The notes: a model not told the origin generated them from the sequence alone. Shown: positions 10,201 to 18,551, numbered from the stretch's first letter. The stretch is 64,000 nt of DNA from Acetobacter vaccinii (GCF_008365315.1 NZ_CP043506.1:186001-250000), one strand, 5' to 3'. Numbers and translations: made by a program.

Positions 10201-10305
10201 GGCTGCATCCGCAGGCTGCGGCCAGTCAGCATCGGGCCATGCACGCAGGCCATGCTGGCGTGTCTGCCGGACATCACGGAAAAGAAAATGCTCAGCCTGT
10301 GTCAT
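7204..10305 (-). CDS. glnE: Bifunctional glutamine synthetase adenylyltransferase/deadenylase GlnE
   Basis: Adenylylates and deadenylylates glutamine synthetase in response to PII signalling, setting GS activity to nitrogen status. It has 1033 residues from ATG 10305; an upstream in-frame ATG at 10329 would add eight residues. Two nucleotidyltransferase domains are visible: the N-terminal deadenylylase with GSRELNFSSDIDLVILYDP (about residue 205) and the C-terminal adenylyltransferase with GSREMMPGSDLDLLMVFDHP (about residue 715). Each is followed by its helical GlnD/GlnE-specific domain, the first including GQGGIREIEFIAQ and the second SGGLMEVEFIAQ. Length matches the family. It is divergent from the AsmA-like gene with only 38 bases between starts, so one promoter must lie inside the neighbouring coding sequence. 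Confidence 0.97.
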   Translation of the reverse strand: MTQAEHFLFRDVRQTRQHGLRAWPDADWPQPADAAAAAHFRADMQALADEVGLAPEVLGQPGAEALMACLGGNSPYLSDLARGDIAGFAALLESGPEHCARDAFAACAEFDAKSGREYVAAFLRHIKKRVAFLCAVADLGGFWTLEEVTGTLSRLAEAALDLAIRHLLWGAFQAGQLDLPSPERPAQGCGLTVLAMGKLGSRELNFSSDIDLVILYDPSVYHQPDAVRRVFVRMTSDLVSLMEARDANGYVFRTDLRLRPDPSSTPPAVTVQAALLYYESLGQTWERAAMIKARPVAGDLTAGRRFLTAIRSFVWRRHLDFTLIDDLHDMKARIDRYRKAGRTDLAHLPDAVLADPLASRAWLLGHNLKLGQGGIREIEFIAQAKQLVWGGREPALREKTTCGALKKLASTGHLPREEAEVLARTYRLLRDAEHRLQMRADHQTHSLPDGEAAFDAFAVFMNYADGEALALDILPRMREARRIFERHFVIQPLSATAEGSVLVPGPEEGQTADLLLKHGFPVEQVAEAAQVLARWRGNGLRALRSERAHALLRSLLPLFLASFGQRNSPLACLRRFDALLARQHAGVQLLTLFERNPQLIDRIASIFDASAFLADHLADRPSALEGLLEAEPDKVRTVVTRLHQVAEDIEDVEGLVTTLRPLLRGEEFRLSVAMLENRISEERAERERTALAEAVMTVLWKAVEREHIARYGRVPGGGMAVIALGKAGSREMMPGSDLDLLMVFDHPEAEQASVIRAGEAGRSLAVGAYYTRQAHAFIAALTAPGLEGPLYAVDMRLRPSGAAGPVAVSRAAFLRYHTDSAWTWECMALTRARVVVAPATLRTTLQQDLARILEGRIRATPPSCDTLLDDARRMRARLARDLPPTSIWDIKRRSGGLMEVEFIAQIFQLCAASVDARSTMTRQALRRLAAAGVLSQSDATVLLEAETFWRRLQAQLRLLCGPVPPVELEKDMAPTTLRVLLRNMRVRDLPTLIEQAARLGRDVRACFERLVGPLNSDDGSGQAEPDGSVEQGA

Positions 10306-10343
10306 GAAAACGCCTATCCTGTAATCCATAAAGGCTTGCTGCG

Positions 10344-13300
10344 TTGACTTCCAACGGTCAAGACACGCCTGCCTCTACAGGCGCAAAAATCCGCCGCATC
10401 ATGCTTGGCTGCGCCTGTGCGCTCGTGGGTGTACCCATGGTTGGCGCTGCATCGGTCATGGTGGGCATGGTGTTTGGGCCTGTGCCCATAACCCCGTTTG
10501 TGCGCCCCTTTCTACCCCTGACCGTCATCCCAGCCGAACCGGGCCGCCCGCCCCATGCCCGCCTGTGGCTAGGCCGTGCCACCTTGCGCTGGAATATCCT
10601 GCGTGATGGGCTGGACGCACCTGTTGCCCTGTCGCTCGGCAAGCTCAGGATTGCTGGCGCCACAGGCCAGACCAGCACCATTGGCCTGCTTGAGATCACG
10701 CTGGAGCCACATGCTCTCCTACAAGGTGTTTTTGCCCCCCGTGTGCTGAATATACACAACGCCCACCTGGCACTGCGCCGGGGACATGACGGCACCATAG
10801 GGCTGGATTTCGACCCCGCCCCCGACACGCTGCCACAGGGTGACAACACCCCTCTGACACTCAGCGCGCTTGAACACGCCTGTGTGGACGACACCACTGT
10901 GACCATGAACGACCAGTTGACCGGCACACACTGGACTGCGGCCCCCATGACCGCAGACCTGCACCTGCACACGGCTGGCGGGCACCAAGGGGTTGTTGGC
11001 ACCGCCGCCATGGCCATTACCCCCGACAACCAGCCCGACCGCACCATGCGTCTTACGGCCTCGGGCACACCCACGGACAAGGGCATTGTCTGGCGGCTGA
11101 CGACCAGCCCGCTGACACTGACAACATTTGCCAACATCCAGCCGGCCCTGGCCACCATGGATGTCCCCTTCAGCCTGTCGGCCGAAGCACAGCTTGTTGC
11201 CGCCCCTGCAACACCCTGGCTGTTACCGGGCAGCCTGACAGTGCGGGCAAAAATTGGTGCCGGGCACCTGGCCGCGGGCGGGAGCACCTACCAGACTGAC
11301 CACGGCACACTGGGTATCCGCATGGTGCTGGACCACAGCGCGGCCAAAACCGTACCCATGCGGGCCCGGCTGCTGGATACGGAACTGGTGCTGCGCCACC
11401 CGCTGCACCCAACAGACCCCGACCATGAACTGACAGTGCGCCTTGGCGGATGGCTTGATGCCTCCGACCTGCTGCACCCAACCCATGTGACCGGCGCGCT
11501 GGATACCGACATCCCCCAGGTGGCCTTTACCGACCTGGACCAGTACTGGCCAAGCCACGCTGCCAAAGGTGGCAAGGCCTGGGTGAACGAAAATATTACC
11601 GCAGGCATGGCCTCAGGCCTGCATACGCAAGTTCGGCTTGCCAGTACCCATGGCTGGAACGCCCTGAAAATAGCGGGGCTGGATGGCAGCCTGGAGGGTA
11701 AAGGGCTGACAGTGTACTGGCTGCGCCCCATTACCCCACTACAGGGTATGAACGCCCGGCTGGAAATCCATGACCTGGATACGTTGACCATCGATTTTCA
11801 GGATGGTTACCAGCAGGTTGGCACCCATGGGCGTATTGCCGCAGGCCCAGGCCGCATGACCATTAGCGGCCTGAGCGAAAAAGACCAGACTGGCACAATT
11901 ACCTCCGCGCTGGCGGGCAGGCTGGACACCATTCTGGCGTTGCTGGCCGAACCCCGGCTGCACCTGCTGTCGCGCCATCCGCTTGACGTTACCAACCCGC
12001 GTGGCAAGGCCGCCATTACCCTCAAGCTGACCCTGCCCCTGATCAGCCGGGTCAAAATTGATGATATGACCATCAACGCCCATGCCGACATTACCAATGC
12101 GGCACTCGGTAATGTTGTGGCTGGGCGGGGCATAACCAACGGCCGCTTTACACTGGACACCAGCACGGACGGGCTTTCCCTCTCCGGCACAGGGACAGTC
12201 AGCGGCCTGCCATCCACCCTGTCCTACAGCACGGATTTCCGCCATGTCGGCCCGCAGGAGACACTGGAGCAGGCGCATCTGACATCCCGGCTGACACCTG
12301 CAACGGTTGCTGCCGCAGGGTTTGACACCGGCGATCATTTTGATGGCAGCGCCAATCTGGATGTGGCCTACCTCCAGACCGGTGACCACCACGGCACGGT
12401 CAAGATTGGGCTCGATCTGGCACCGGCTCTTATCCGTATTCCACTCTGGCACAAGGCTGCGGGCAGGCCTGCAAAAGCCTCGGCCACACTGGGGCTGGAC
12501 CATGGGCATATTGCTTCGGTCGAAAATATCAACGCCTCCGGCCCAGACCTGTCTATTCAGGGTCAGGCACAGATGCGGCCCAAGCAGCCACCTGAACTTA
12601 TTATTTCGTCCTTTCGGGTCGCACGCTCCGTCGGGCGAGCACGCCTTGTGCTCCCTGCCCAGCCCCATGGCATGATCCATGTGGGTGTGCAGGCGGAAAG
12701 CCTTGACCTGTCCCCCTTTGTCAGCGGGGACCTGACAAACCCGAAGCCTGAAAAAAAGACCAAGCCTTCCCCCGGCTACCATGTGCCAGAAGCGGCAACA
12801 GGCAAGCTGCATGGGCCACCCGGACTGGCCTGGGCTATTGATGTCACAGCCAAAAACCTGTGGTACGCGCAGAACAAACCCCCGCTCCGCGGTATTAGCG
12901 CCTATTTTGAAGACAATGGCCTGCGTCTGGAAAGAATGCGTTTTTCCATGCGAGCGCCAACACCTGTCAGCATGACACTGGCCCCCAAGGGGCAAAAGCG
13001 GGCCCTCAACGCCACCATCCCCGACATGGGGGCTTTTCTGGCCGCTTTTAACATCCTGCCCGATGTGCGCGGTGGGCGGGCAAGTCTGGTCGGGACATTT
13101 GATGATTCACAGGCGTCTGCCCCTTTCAGCGGTCAGTTGAGCGTCTCACCCTTTGTGCTGACCAAAGCCCCCACGGCGCTGCGTGTGGCCCGCAATATCT
13201 CCTTTTATGGCTGGCTGGCATCGCAGGATACATCCACCTTTGAGATCACGCACCTGACCATGCCTGTCACGTTTGAAGATGGCACCTTGAACATTCACGA

Positions 13301-13574
13301 TGCCAGAACAGGCAATACGGCTCTGGGGGCCACGCTGGAGGGTGCCGTCAACCTTGAGCGCAACAGCATTGACCTGCAGGGAACTGTTGTGCCGCTGTTT
13401 GCCATCAACAAACTACCTGGAAAACTGCCGGGCATTGGCCGTCTGTTCAGCCCTGAGACAGATGGTGGGCTTCTGGCCTTAACCTTTGGAATTAGTGGCA
13501 AACTGGAAGACCCGACCTTGCATATCAACCCCTACTCCATCCTGCTGCCGGGCATGTTGCGACGGATGTTTTGA
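10344..13574 (+). CDS. AsmA/YhdP-like large envelope protein (DUF3971/AsmA-like C-terminal)
   Basis: A 1076-residue protein with one N-terminal membrane anchor (about 17-45) followed by a long, beta-rich periplasmic region. Proteins of this type (YhdP, TamB, AsmA) are thought to form hydrophobic grooves that move phospholipid between inner and outer membranes. Support comes from the architecture, the N-terminal pattern of LRIAGATG..IGLLEITLEPHALL, and a C-terminal AsmA-like block (LSGTGTVSGLP; FDDSQASAPFSGQLSVSPF; GTVVPLFAINKLPGKLPGIGRLFSPE). The KLPG..IG segment close to the end is typical of YhdP-type proteins. The start is TTG 10344; the first ATG is 57 bases later, inside the anchor. Exact subfamily is uncertain. 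Confidence 0.85.
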   Translation: MTSNGQDTPASTGAKIRRIMLGCACALVGVPMVGAASVMVGMVFGPVPITPFVRPFLPLTVIPAEPGRPPHARLWLGRATLRWNILRDGLDAPVALSLGKLRIAGATGQTSTIGLLEITLEPHALLQGVFAPRVLNIHNAHLALRRGHDGTIGLDFDPAPDTLPQGDNTPLTLSALEHACVDDTTVTMNDQLTGTHWTAAPMTADLHLHTAGGHQGVVGTAAMAITPDNQPDRTMRLTASGTPTDKGIVWRLTTSPLTLTTFANIQPALATMDVPFSLSAEAQLVAAPATPWLLPGSLTVRAKIGAGHLAAGGSTYQTDHGTLGIRMVLDHSAAKTVPMRARLLDTELVLRHPLHPTDPDHELTVRLGGWLDASDLLHPTHVTGALDTDIPQVAFTDLDQYWPSHAAKGGKAWVNENITAGMASGLHTQVRLASTHGWNALKIAGLDGSLEGKGLTVYWLRPITPLQGMNARLEIHDLDTLTIDFQDGYQQVGTHGRIAAGPGRMTISGLSEKDQTGTITSALAGRLDTILALLAEPRLHLLSRHPLDVTNPRGKAAITLKLTLPLISRVKIDDMTINAHADITNAALGNVVAGRGITNGRFTLDTSTDGLSLSGTGTVSGLPSTLSYSTDFRHVGPQETLEQAHLTSRLTPATVAAAGFDTGDHFDGSANLDVAYLQTGDHHGTVKIGLDLAPALIRIPLWHKAAGRPAKASATLGLDHGHIASVENINASGPDLSIQGQAQMRPKQPPELIISSFRVARSVGRARLVLPAQPHGMIHVGVQAESLDLSPFVSGDLTNPKPEKKTKPSPGYHVPEAATGKLHGPPGLAWAIDVTAKNLWYAQNKPPLRGISAYFEDNGLRLERMRFSMRAPTPVSMTLAPKGQKRALNATIPDMGAFLAAFNILPDVRGGRASLVGTFDDSQASAPFSGQLSVSPFVLTKAPTALRVARNISFYGWLASQDTSTFEITHLTMPVTFEDGTLNIHDARTGNTALGATLEGAVNLERNSIDLQGTVVPLFAINKLPGKLPGIGRLFSPETDGGLLALTFGISGKLEDPTLHINPYSILLPGMLRRMF

Positions 13575-13846
13575 CGAAAGATTGGATTTTAATAATTCAT
13601 TTCTAATTAAGGAGTTTTTATATATTTTCTCAAAATATAAATCAGAAAAATCCTACGAAAATTTAAAAGAAAAAAGAAACATCTAACATTTTATTGATGA
13701 TTTTCAGAGCTAGATAAAAAACCCACAGGAAACCCCCAGCCTTTTCCGTGCGTTAACAATAGGCAGGGGCTGGAAATCATAGGCTGGCCCCATTGGCTAC
13801 CGCCAGGACATGAATGAAAAACACCTGACCAGAAAGGATATTTTTC
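13575..13846. other. AT-rich intergenic region before DUF2501 gene
   Basis: No gene is supported. Bases 13575-13720 are strikingly AT-rich against a GC-rich genome and hold a perfect AT hairpin (TATATTTT 13621-13628, AAAATATA 13632-13639). An open frame runs through it without a start codon of its own. It may be an upstream promoter element or an acquired scar. Confidence 0.5.
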
Positions 13847-14380
13847 ATGCGTTTCTTACAGCGTGTCACCACTACAGCTGCATGCCTGACAACAGCGCTG
13901 TATATTTCTACCGCCATGGCACAGGCGCAGACACAGACTGTGCAGGTTCCTGTAGGCACAACATTACCGAGCGCCCCATCAGGCGCAATCCCGGTGACCA
14001 ACCCTGCCAATGCGGCATCGGCCCCCACCAAAGGGGCGCAGCTTGTGACAGGCGTAACAGGGGCAACCACAGCGGCCACACCCGGGGCGCTGGCAGAGGC
14101 TGGACTGCCCTCCATCGCCCAGGCCAGTCCGGGTAATGTCGCAGGGCTACTGTCCTACTGTGTCCGCAAGGATTATGTGTCGGGCACAACAGCCCGCAGC
14201 GTTGCCCGCACACTGGCCGAGCGGGCTGATGTGAAACATGATGAAAATTACTCGCTCGGTGGGCAGGGTCTTTTGCAGAATGCCACATCCAAGCCTTTTG
14301 ACATCGCCAGTCTGGGCCAATCCGCGCGCGTCAAGCTCTGCAGCGATCTGGTCAAAAAAGGGCAATCCCTGAGCAACTAA
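13847..14380 (+). CDS. DUF2501 domain-containing exported protein (YjjA-like)
   Basis: A 177-residue secreted protein. Start ATG 13847 has AAAGGA 9 bases upstream. A signal peptide ends near AMAQAQ (residues 23-27), followed by an Ala/Thr/Pro-rich linker. The conserved domain begins at GNVAGLLSYCVRKDYVSG and ends at ARVKLCSDLVKKGQSL, with two Cys residues that could form a disulfide. This matches DUF2501, which includes E. coli YjjA, of unknown function. It is preceded by an AT-rich spacer and followed by a terminator shared with a convergent gene cassette. Confidence 0.85.
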   Translation: MRFLQRVTTTAACLTTALYISTAMAQAQTQTVQVPVGTTLPSAPSGAIPVTNPANAASAPTKGAQLVTGVTGATTAATPGALAEAGLPSIAQASPGNVAGLLSYCVRKDYVSGTTARSVARTLAERADVKHDENYSLGGQGLLQNATSKPFDIASLGQSARVKLCSDLVKKGQSLSN

Positions 14381-14386
14381 AATCCG

Positions 14387-14412
14387 GGCGGCCCAGCTAC
14401 AGGGCCGCCTTT
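14387..14412. terminator. Terminator between convergent genes
   Basis: GGCGGCCC (14387-14394) pairs perfectly with GGGCCGCC (14402-14409) around a 7-base loop, followed by TTT. It sits between the DUF2501 gene and the last gene of the minus-strand cassette, whose stop codon begins at the stem edge. Confidence 0.75.
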
Positions 14413-15013
14413 ACGGCCGGGAGGCATGGGGCAGATCGCTTGTCAGTTCACGTTCGATCTGACTTGTATTGCCCGTTGCCGTATCATCAGACTGCGGCAG
14501 GTCGGCATCGGTTTCCTGCAAGGCAATCACATCATCCAGCACACCACGCGGGCTGGCAGACAGCTTGCCTGCGCGCATCTGGGCGCGGAAATCATCGTCT
14601 TCATCACGCAAGGCTGTATCCAGCCCATTGCCACTCACGCGGCCTACGGCGTGGAAAATACTCCCCTGCACCGGCTTGACCGGCACGACCAGCCAATTCC
14701 GCGTATGCGACAGCACGCTTGAGGCATCGGCCTCCATACAGGGCTGGTCGGTTGTCAGTGTAACTGTCTCGGTCGTGACAAGTGCCTGCCCGGCCACAGC
14801 AGGGGCATGCCGCCCATGTCTGGGAGCAGGCAGCGCAAAGACCGTGCCGGAGGGCACGACCAGCAGGGTATGTGCCGCTTGCCCCGCCACAGACATACAA
14901 ACCATAGCCCGCGCAGGGGTCTGCGCCCACCCGGTCACGGGGCAGGACAGCACCATACCCAGCACGGCACAGAGGGTTCCAATGTTCTGGCGTGTGGGCA
15001 TCCGTCTCTTCAT
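14411..15013 (-). CDS. Exported protein of unknown function, third gene of a cassette
   Basis: A 200-residue protein, not recognised. A signal peptide (hydrophobic core LCAVLGMVLSCPVTG, cleavage near GWA) precedes a short mature domain with three Cys residues, and an acidic, low-complexity tail (DEDDDF; ETDADLPQSDDTATGN). It lies 45 bases downstream of the 15059-15685 gene on the same strand, so the three genes 16419-14411 probably form one transcript ending at the terminator near 14400. It does not clearly align with the two upstream paralogues, although size, export and position suggest shared function. Confidence 0.75.
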   Translation of the reverse strand: MKRRMPTRQNIGTLCAVLGMVLSCPVTGWAQTPARAMVCMSVAGQAAHTLLVVPSGTVFALPAPRHGRHAPAVAGQALVTTETVTLTTDQPCMEADASSVLSHTRNWLVVPVKPVQGSIFHAVGRVSGNGLDTALRDEDDDFRAQMRAGKLSASPRGVLDDVIALQETDADLPQSDDTATGNTSQIERELTSDLPHASRP

Positions 15014-15058
15014 ATCGGGTCAGTGTCCCTTCCGCCCCTGTCCGCCGCACAGCATAGG

Positions 15059-15685
15059 TTATGGGTGTGCCGGGTTTTCCTGCCGCAGACCTTCAGGCAC
15101 GGCAAAAATACTATCCGGCTGCGGTGTGCGCTGGACTGACAGGGCACGCACCGTCACCTGTCCCTGCTGGGCAACCTGCAGCAGCAGGCCGTCATCGGTA
15201 TAGCAGGCATCACTGGGTCTGCCTTCCGTATCGGAGGTGCGCCAGATGGTGCAAGCCTGCCCCGCTACAGTCGATGCGCCAAGCCGGGTATAGGACCCTG
15301 TGCCGGGGTGCTGGCCGGGCAGTGTCAGTTCCCGCCCACCGGGCACGGGCATGACACTTTCCCGATGGCGTGCCTCATCCACCACGGTCAGGGTTCTGTC
15401 TTTCCATGAGGTCAGCATAAATACGGGTGAATTTTCAGGGTCCAGCCTCTGCCGCAGCGTGGCCACCTGCCAGCGCATGCGCTGGTGGGCTGTGGCATCA
15501 CCCGCAGGGGATGACAGTTCGTAATGGATATCCACATCGGTGGAAGGCGTGACGTAAGGGGCTGTCATCTGGGCGGTGTCCTCCGCCTGAGCCACCCCCT
15601 GCCCACCAAGCAGGCCCAGAACACCCAGCGCCACCCAGCGCCCCCGTGCAATTATCCGCAGCCCCAGCATTCCGTAATTCCTCAT
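15059..15685 (-). CDS. Exported protein, paralogue of upstream gene
   Basis: A 208-residue secreted protein with a signal peptide (IARGRWVALGVLGLLGGQG, cleavage near AQA). The mature part contains VAGQACTIWRTSDTEGRPSDACYTDDGLLLQV and ends with DSIFAVPEGLR. These align with VAGQPCTVWQAYSALGAAQACVTADGFVLEQ and SAFQPPEGFMEV of the neighbouring gene, so the two are paralogues. The layout resembles DUF4412-type periplasmic proteins, in which a cysteine pair brackets a loop, but I cannot name the family with confidence. Its ATG overlaps the upstream stop (ATGA), indicating translational coupling. Confidence 0.8.
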   Translation of the reverse strand: MRNYGMLGLRIIARGRWVALGVLGLLGGQGVAQAEDTAQMTAPYVTPSTDVDIHYELSSPAGDATAHQRMRWQVATLRQRLDPENSPVFMLTSWKDRTLTVVDEARHRESVMPVPGGRELTLPGQHPGTGSYTRLGASTVAGQACTIWRTSDTEGRPSDACYTDDGLLLQVAQQGQVTVRALSVQRTPQPDSIFAVPEGLRQENPAHP

Positions 15686-16419
15686 TGCGGTTTTTTCTCT
15701 TCCTGCCCTGCTGGCAGAGGCGCATGAGGCTTGACCTCCATGAACCCTTCTGGCGGCTGGAAGGCACTGGCAGGCACAGCCTCGTAAGATACCGAAACAG
15801 CCTTGAGTTGCCCGTTCAGCCCATCCACATCCACACCGTCCTGCTCAAGCACAAACCCATCCGCTGTGACACAGGCCTGAGCGGCCCCCAGAGCCGAATA
15901 GGCCTGCCATACCGTGCAGGGCTGACCGGCCACTGTATCCGTCCCCTTGCGGGTAAAATGCATCGACAGGTCCAGTAGGAAAGGATTACGCACACCGTCC
16001 TGCTGGACAAGGCGCGTGTAAACATGCCGGGTATTCAGCAACACCAGCACTTCCTGCGCGGCGCGGTTGATAATGACCGCCCCCCGGGTGGCACTACCTT
16101 GTGGGTCAGCCAGGTAATTCACCCGCAAAAGCCCGCCATCGCCCGAATATAACACCTGCACATACCGGGTCTGGACCGGCGTGTCGGGCTTTGCCCCTTC
16201 CTTCAGGTCACGTTCGGTCGGACGGGGCTGAAAGGTGTACACAATAACGGCATCACGCGCCGGGGCCAGCGGGGGGTGGTCCTCCTGCGAGGCTGCAAGG
16301 GCCGGGCCTGCAAACAGGCCCATGACCAGCACGCCACCACAAACAAACCGCGCCATACGGGCATTGAGAGGAAGAGAGAGTGTCACCTTGGGTATTTCTC
16401 CACTGTTCTGACCTGTCAC
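15682..16419 (-). CDS. Exported protein, first gene of the cassette
   Basis: A 245-residue protein with an N-terminal hydrophobic segment (FVCGGVLVMGLFAGPALAA) acting as a signal peptide, possibly preceded by about 20 extra residues if the true start is the ATG encoding MARFVCGG. The mature domain includes RYVQVLYSGDGGLLRVNYL, an INRAAQEVLVLLNTRHVY segment, a Cys pair in VAGQPCTVWQAYS...ACVTADGF, and a C-terminal SAFQPPEGF shared with the next gene. Function is unknown; DUF4412-like is the closest description. The aat gene lies 63 bases upstream on the same strand. Confidence 0.8.
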   Translation of the reverse strand: MTGQNSGEIPKVTLSLPLNARMARFVCGGVLVMGLFAGPALAASQEDHPPLAPARDAVIVYTFQPRPTERDLKEGAKPDTPVQTRYVQVLYSGDGGLLRVNYLADPQGSATRGAVIINRAAQEVLVLLNTRHVYTRLVQQDGVRNPFLLDLSMHFTRKGTDTVAGQPCTVWQAYSALGAAQACVTADGFVLEQDGVDVDGLNGQLKAVSVSYEAVPASAFQPPEGFMEVKPHAPLPAGQEEKKPQ

Positions 16420-16482
16420 AGGGTTAATGGCGTGCCGCAGCTTGTGCCACCAACCGCCCCAAGCTGGCCAGTATCAGACATT

Positions 16483-17124
16483 TTAAAGAGCGCGGATTTC
16501 AGCCTCCAGCAAGGCGGGGTCAAAACTGTCCCGCCAGCAGGGGCGCATGGCAACGGCCCGCGCCAGTTGGGCCTTGTAGTCCTGCACCGGAATTTCCACC
16601 CCGCCAAAACGGGCCAGATGCTCCGTGCCGAACTGGGTGTCCAGCAGGATAAAACCCCCAAGACGCAGGCGGGCGACCAGATGCACCAGAGCTACTTTGG
16701 AGGCATCTGTCACACGGCTGAACATGCTTTCACCAAAAAACACGCCGCCCATGGCCACACCATACAGCCCCCCGACGAGTTCACCCGCAACCCGACATTC
16801 CACACTGTGGCCGAAACCCATGTCATGCAGGGCGCAAAATAGCTCAAGAATGCGTGTGTTGATCCATGTTGTCTCCCGCCCTGGGGCTGACTCTGCACAT
16901 GCCAGCATGACGGCACGAAAGTCCTGATCGGTGCTGACATCAAACTGCCCGGAAAGAACAGTCCGGCGCAGGCGGCGGGGTAAATGGAACCCGTCAAGCG
17001 GCAGAATACCGCGTGGATCGGGGTCGTACCACGACAGTTCCTGCCCCTGCGCGTCTTCCGCCATGGGGAAATACCCTGCCGCGTATGCGCCCAGCATCAA
17101 TTCCGGTGTCAGCCCGTCCTGCAT
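16483..17124 (-). CDS. aat: Leucyl/phenylalanyl-tRNA-protein transferase Aat
   Basis: Transfers Leu or Phe from aminoacyl-tRNA to proteins with N-terminal Lys or Arg, marking them for ClpS/ClpAP (N-degron pathway). It has 213 residues, close to family length. Diagnostic segments are LMLGAYAAGYFPMAEDAQG, LSWYDPDPRGILPLDGFHLPRRLRR, the HSVECRVAGELVGGLYGVAMGGVFFGESMFS block with the catalytic-site region, and FILLDTQFGTEHLARFGG. Start ATG 17124 has GGGAG directly upstream. It is divergent from the 2-hydroxyacid dehydrogenase, with about 150 bases between. Confidence 0.97.
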   Translation of the reverse strand: MQDGLTPELMLGAYAAGYFPMAEDAQGQELSWYDPDPRGILPLDGFHLPRRLRRTVLSGQFDVSTDQDFRAVMLACAESAPGRETTWINTRILELFCALHDMGFGHSVECRVAGELVGGLYGVAMGGVFFGESMFSRVTDASKVALVHLVARLRLGGFILLDTQFGTEHLARFGGVEIPVQDYKAQLARAVAMRPCWRDSFDPALLEAEIRAL

Positions 17125-17277
17125 GGTGCTCCCTTTTTTCCGTGTGCCACCAGAGCCCTTGCAGGTACCCCTTTCGGCTATGGCGGCGCAAGCACACGCT
17201 TGCTAGGCTGCGCCCAGTCCTGACATGGGCAAGCACTCTGCCAGCCCCCGGCCACACCAACAGCCATGGAGCCCGCC

Positions 17278-18255
17278 ATGACCGACGCTGCCCCCCGCCT
17301 GATCCGCTCCGTCCGCCTGCCGGACGCTGTGGAGGCCCGTATTCGCTCGGATTTTACCGCCCCACCCCCGCCAGAAAACCCGCTGAACACCCAAAGCCTG
17401 CTGGAATTAGCGCATAGCTACGCCCCGACCGCCATTATACTGACCCACACAGCCCCGCTGCGGCAGGCAGACATTGCCCGCCTGCCTGACAGCGTGCGAC
17501 TGGTGGCCACCGTCAGTGTCGGGCTGGACCATCTGGATGTTCCCGCCCTGCTGGCGCGGGGGCTTGCCGTGTCCAATACGCCGGACGTGCTGACCGACTG
17601 CAATGCCGACATGGCCATGCTGCATATTCTGGCAGCCAGCCGCCGTGCTGCGGAATATTTCACACTGGTCAAAAGCGGCAACTGGACACGCCCGTTAGGC
17701 ATGGATGAAATGCTGGGCCGCCGTGTTACAGGCAAGCGGCTGGGCATTGTTGGCATGGGCCGGATCGGACAGGCTGTGGCACACCGGGCCCGCGGGTTTG
17801 AGATGGAGGTGCTCTATCACAACCGCCGCCGCCTGACCCCGGAGGAGGAAGCCGGGGCCACCTATTACGACCGACTGGAAGATATGCTGCCCCAGTGTGA
17901 CATTCTCTCCCTCCATATGCCCGGCTCGGCCGGGGCGGCCCCCATCATCAACGCCGACACGCTGGCCCTGCTGCCGCGCGGGAGCGTGCTGGTCAATGCC
18001 GCGCGCGGCTCCCTTGTGGATGAAAACGCCCTGATCGACGCCCTGCGCTCCGGCCACCTGGCAGGGGCCGGGCTGGATGTTTACAGCAAGGAACCCAACC
18101 CCAACCCGGAACTGACGGCTCTGCCCAACGTGTTCCTGACCCCTCATGCTGGCAGTGCTACGGTGGAAACCCGCACAGCCATGGGGATGCTGGCTCTGGA
18201 TAATGTTGCCGCACTGGCTGCGGGCAAGCCCCTGCCCTCCGCCGTAACCGCGTAA
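17278..18255 (+). CDS. D-isomer-specific 2-hydroxyacid dehydrogenase (glyoxylate/hydroxypyruvate reductase-like)
   Basis: NAD(P)H-dependent reduction of 2-oxoacids such as glyoxylate or hydroxypyruvate. ATG 17278 is preferred over ATG 17266 because GGAG lies 6 bases upstream of it; this gives 325 residues. It has the Rossmann motif GIVGMGRIGQAV, followed by basic NRRR after the second strand, which favours NADPH. Catalytic Arg is in NAARGSLVDE, Glu in the later segment, and His in FLTPHAGSAT. The sequence is closest to the GhrB/glyoxylate reductase group. The downstream 64-residue membrane protein starts 12 bases later and is likely co-transcribed. Confidence 0.9.
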   Translation: MTDAAPRLIRSVRLPDAVEARIRSDFTAPPPPENPLNTQSLLELAHSYAPTAIILTHTAPLRQADIARLPDSVRLVATVSVGLDHLDVPALLARGLAVSNTPDVLTDCNADMAMLHILAASRRAAEYFTLVKSGNWTRPLGMDEMLGRRVTGKRLGIVGMGRIGQAVAHRARGFEMEVLYHNRRRLTPEEEAGATYYDRLEDMLPQCDILSLHMPGSAGAAPIINADTLALLPRGSVLVNAARGSLVDENALIDALRSGHLAGAGLDVYSKEPNPNPELTALPNVFLTPHAGSATVETRTAMGMLALDNVAALAAGKPLPSAVTA

Positions 18256-18267
18256 GGAGCCACGACC

Positions 18268-18462
18268 GTGAACTTCCGCCTGTTCTGTCTGCTGGGTATT
18301 CTGGTCTGCCTGCTGGTGTCGTGGCTGGCCCCGCATTATCTGGGGGCCGCAAGGGTTGTCGGCTACAGCTTTCTGGGGTTTGCCACCCTTGCCACCTTGC
18401 TGGGCTACCGCACGCATGAGGCTGTTGCACCCGCACAGGCTACGACACTCAAGCAGGACTGA
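18268..18462 (+). CDS. Small two-helix membrane protein
   Basis: A 64-residue protein starting with GTG 18268, with AAGGAG at 7-8 bases upstream, strong support for translation. Two hydrophobic helices (about 4-22 and 28-46) are separated by a short APHYLGAAR loop, with a polar tail. It lies 12 bases behind the dehydrogenase and just before a strong terminator, so it is the last gene of that unit. No family recognised. Confidence 0.7.
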   Translation: MNFRLFCLLGILVCLLVSWLAPHYLGAARVVGYSFLGFATLATLLGYRTHEAVAPAQATTLKQD

Positions 18463-18512
18463 CGTCAGGCTAAAAAGCCCAGCCACCTCCTGCACGCAAG
18501 CAGGGAAAGGCC

Positions 18513-18550
18513 GGGTGTGACAGGCGGGAATAGCCCCGCCTGTCACACCC
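18513..18550. terminator. Perfect 16-bp stem terminator between convergent genes
   Basis: GGGTGTGACAGGCGGG (18513-18528) is exactly complementary to 18535-18550, with a 6-base loop. It sits between the small membrane gene and the convergent EcsC gene, one base from the latter's stop. There is no long T-run on either side, so termination may depend on stem strength. Confidence 0.75.
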
Positions 18551-18551
18551 G

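Noticed and set aside
11739..12995. 418-codon minus-strand open frame inside the AsmA-like gene
   Set aside because: Cys/Gly/Gln-rich antisense translation without domain, while the plus strand has a coherent membrane-anchored protein.
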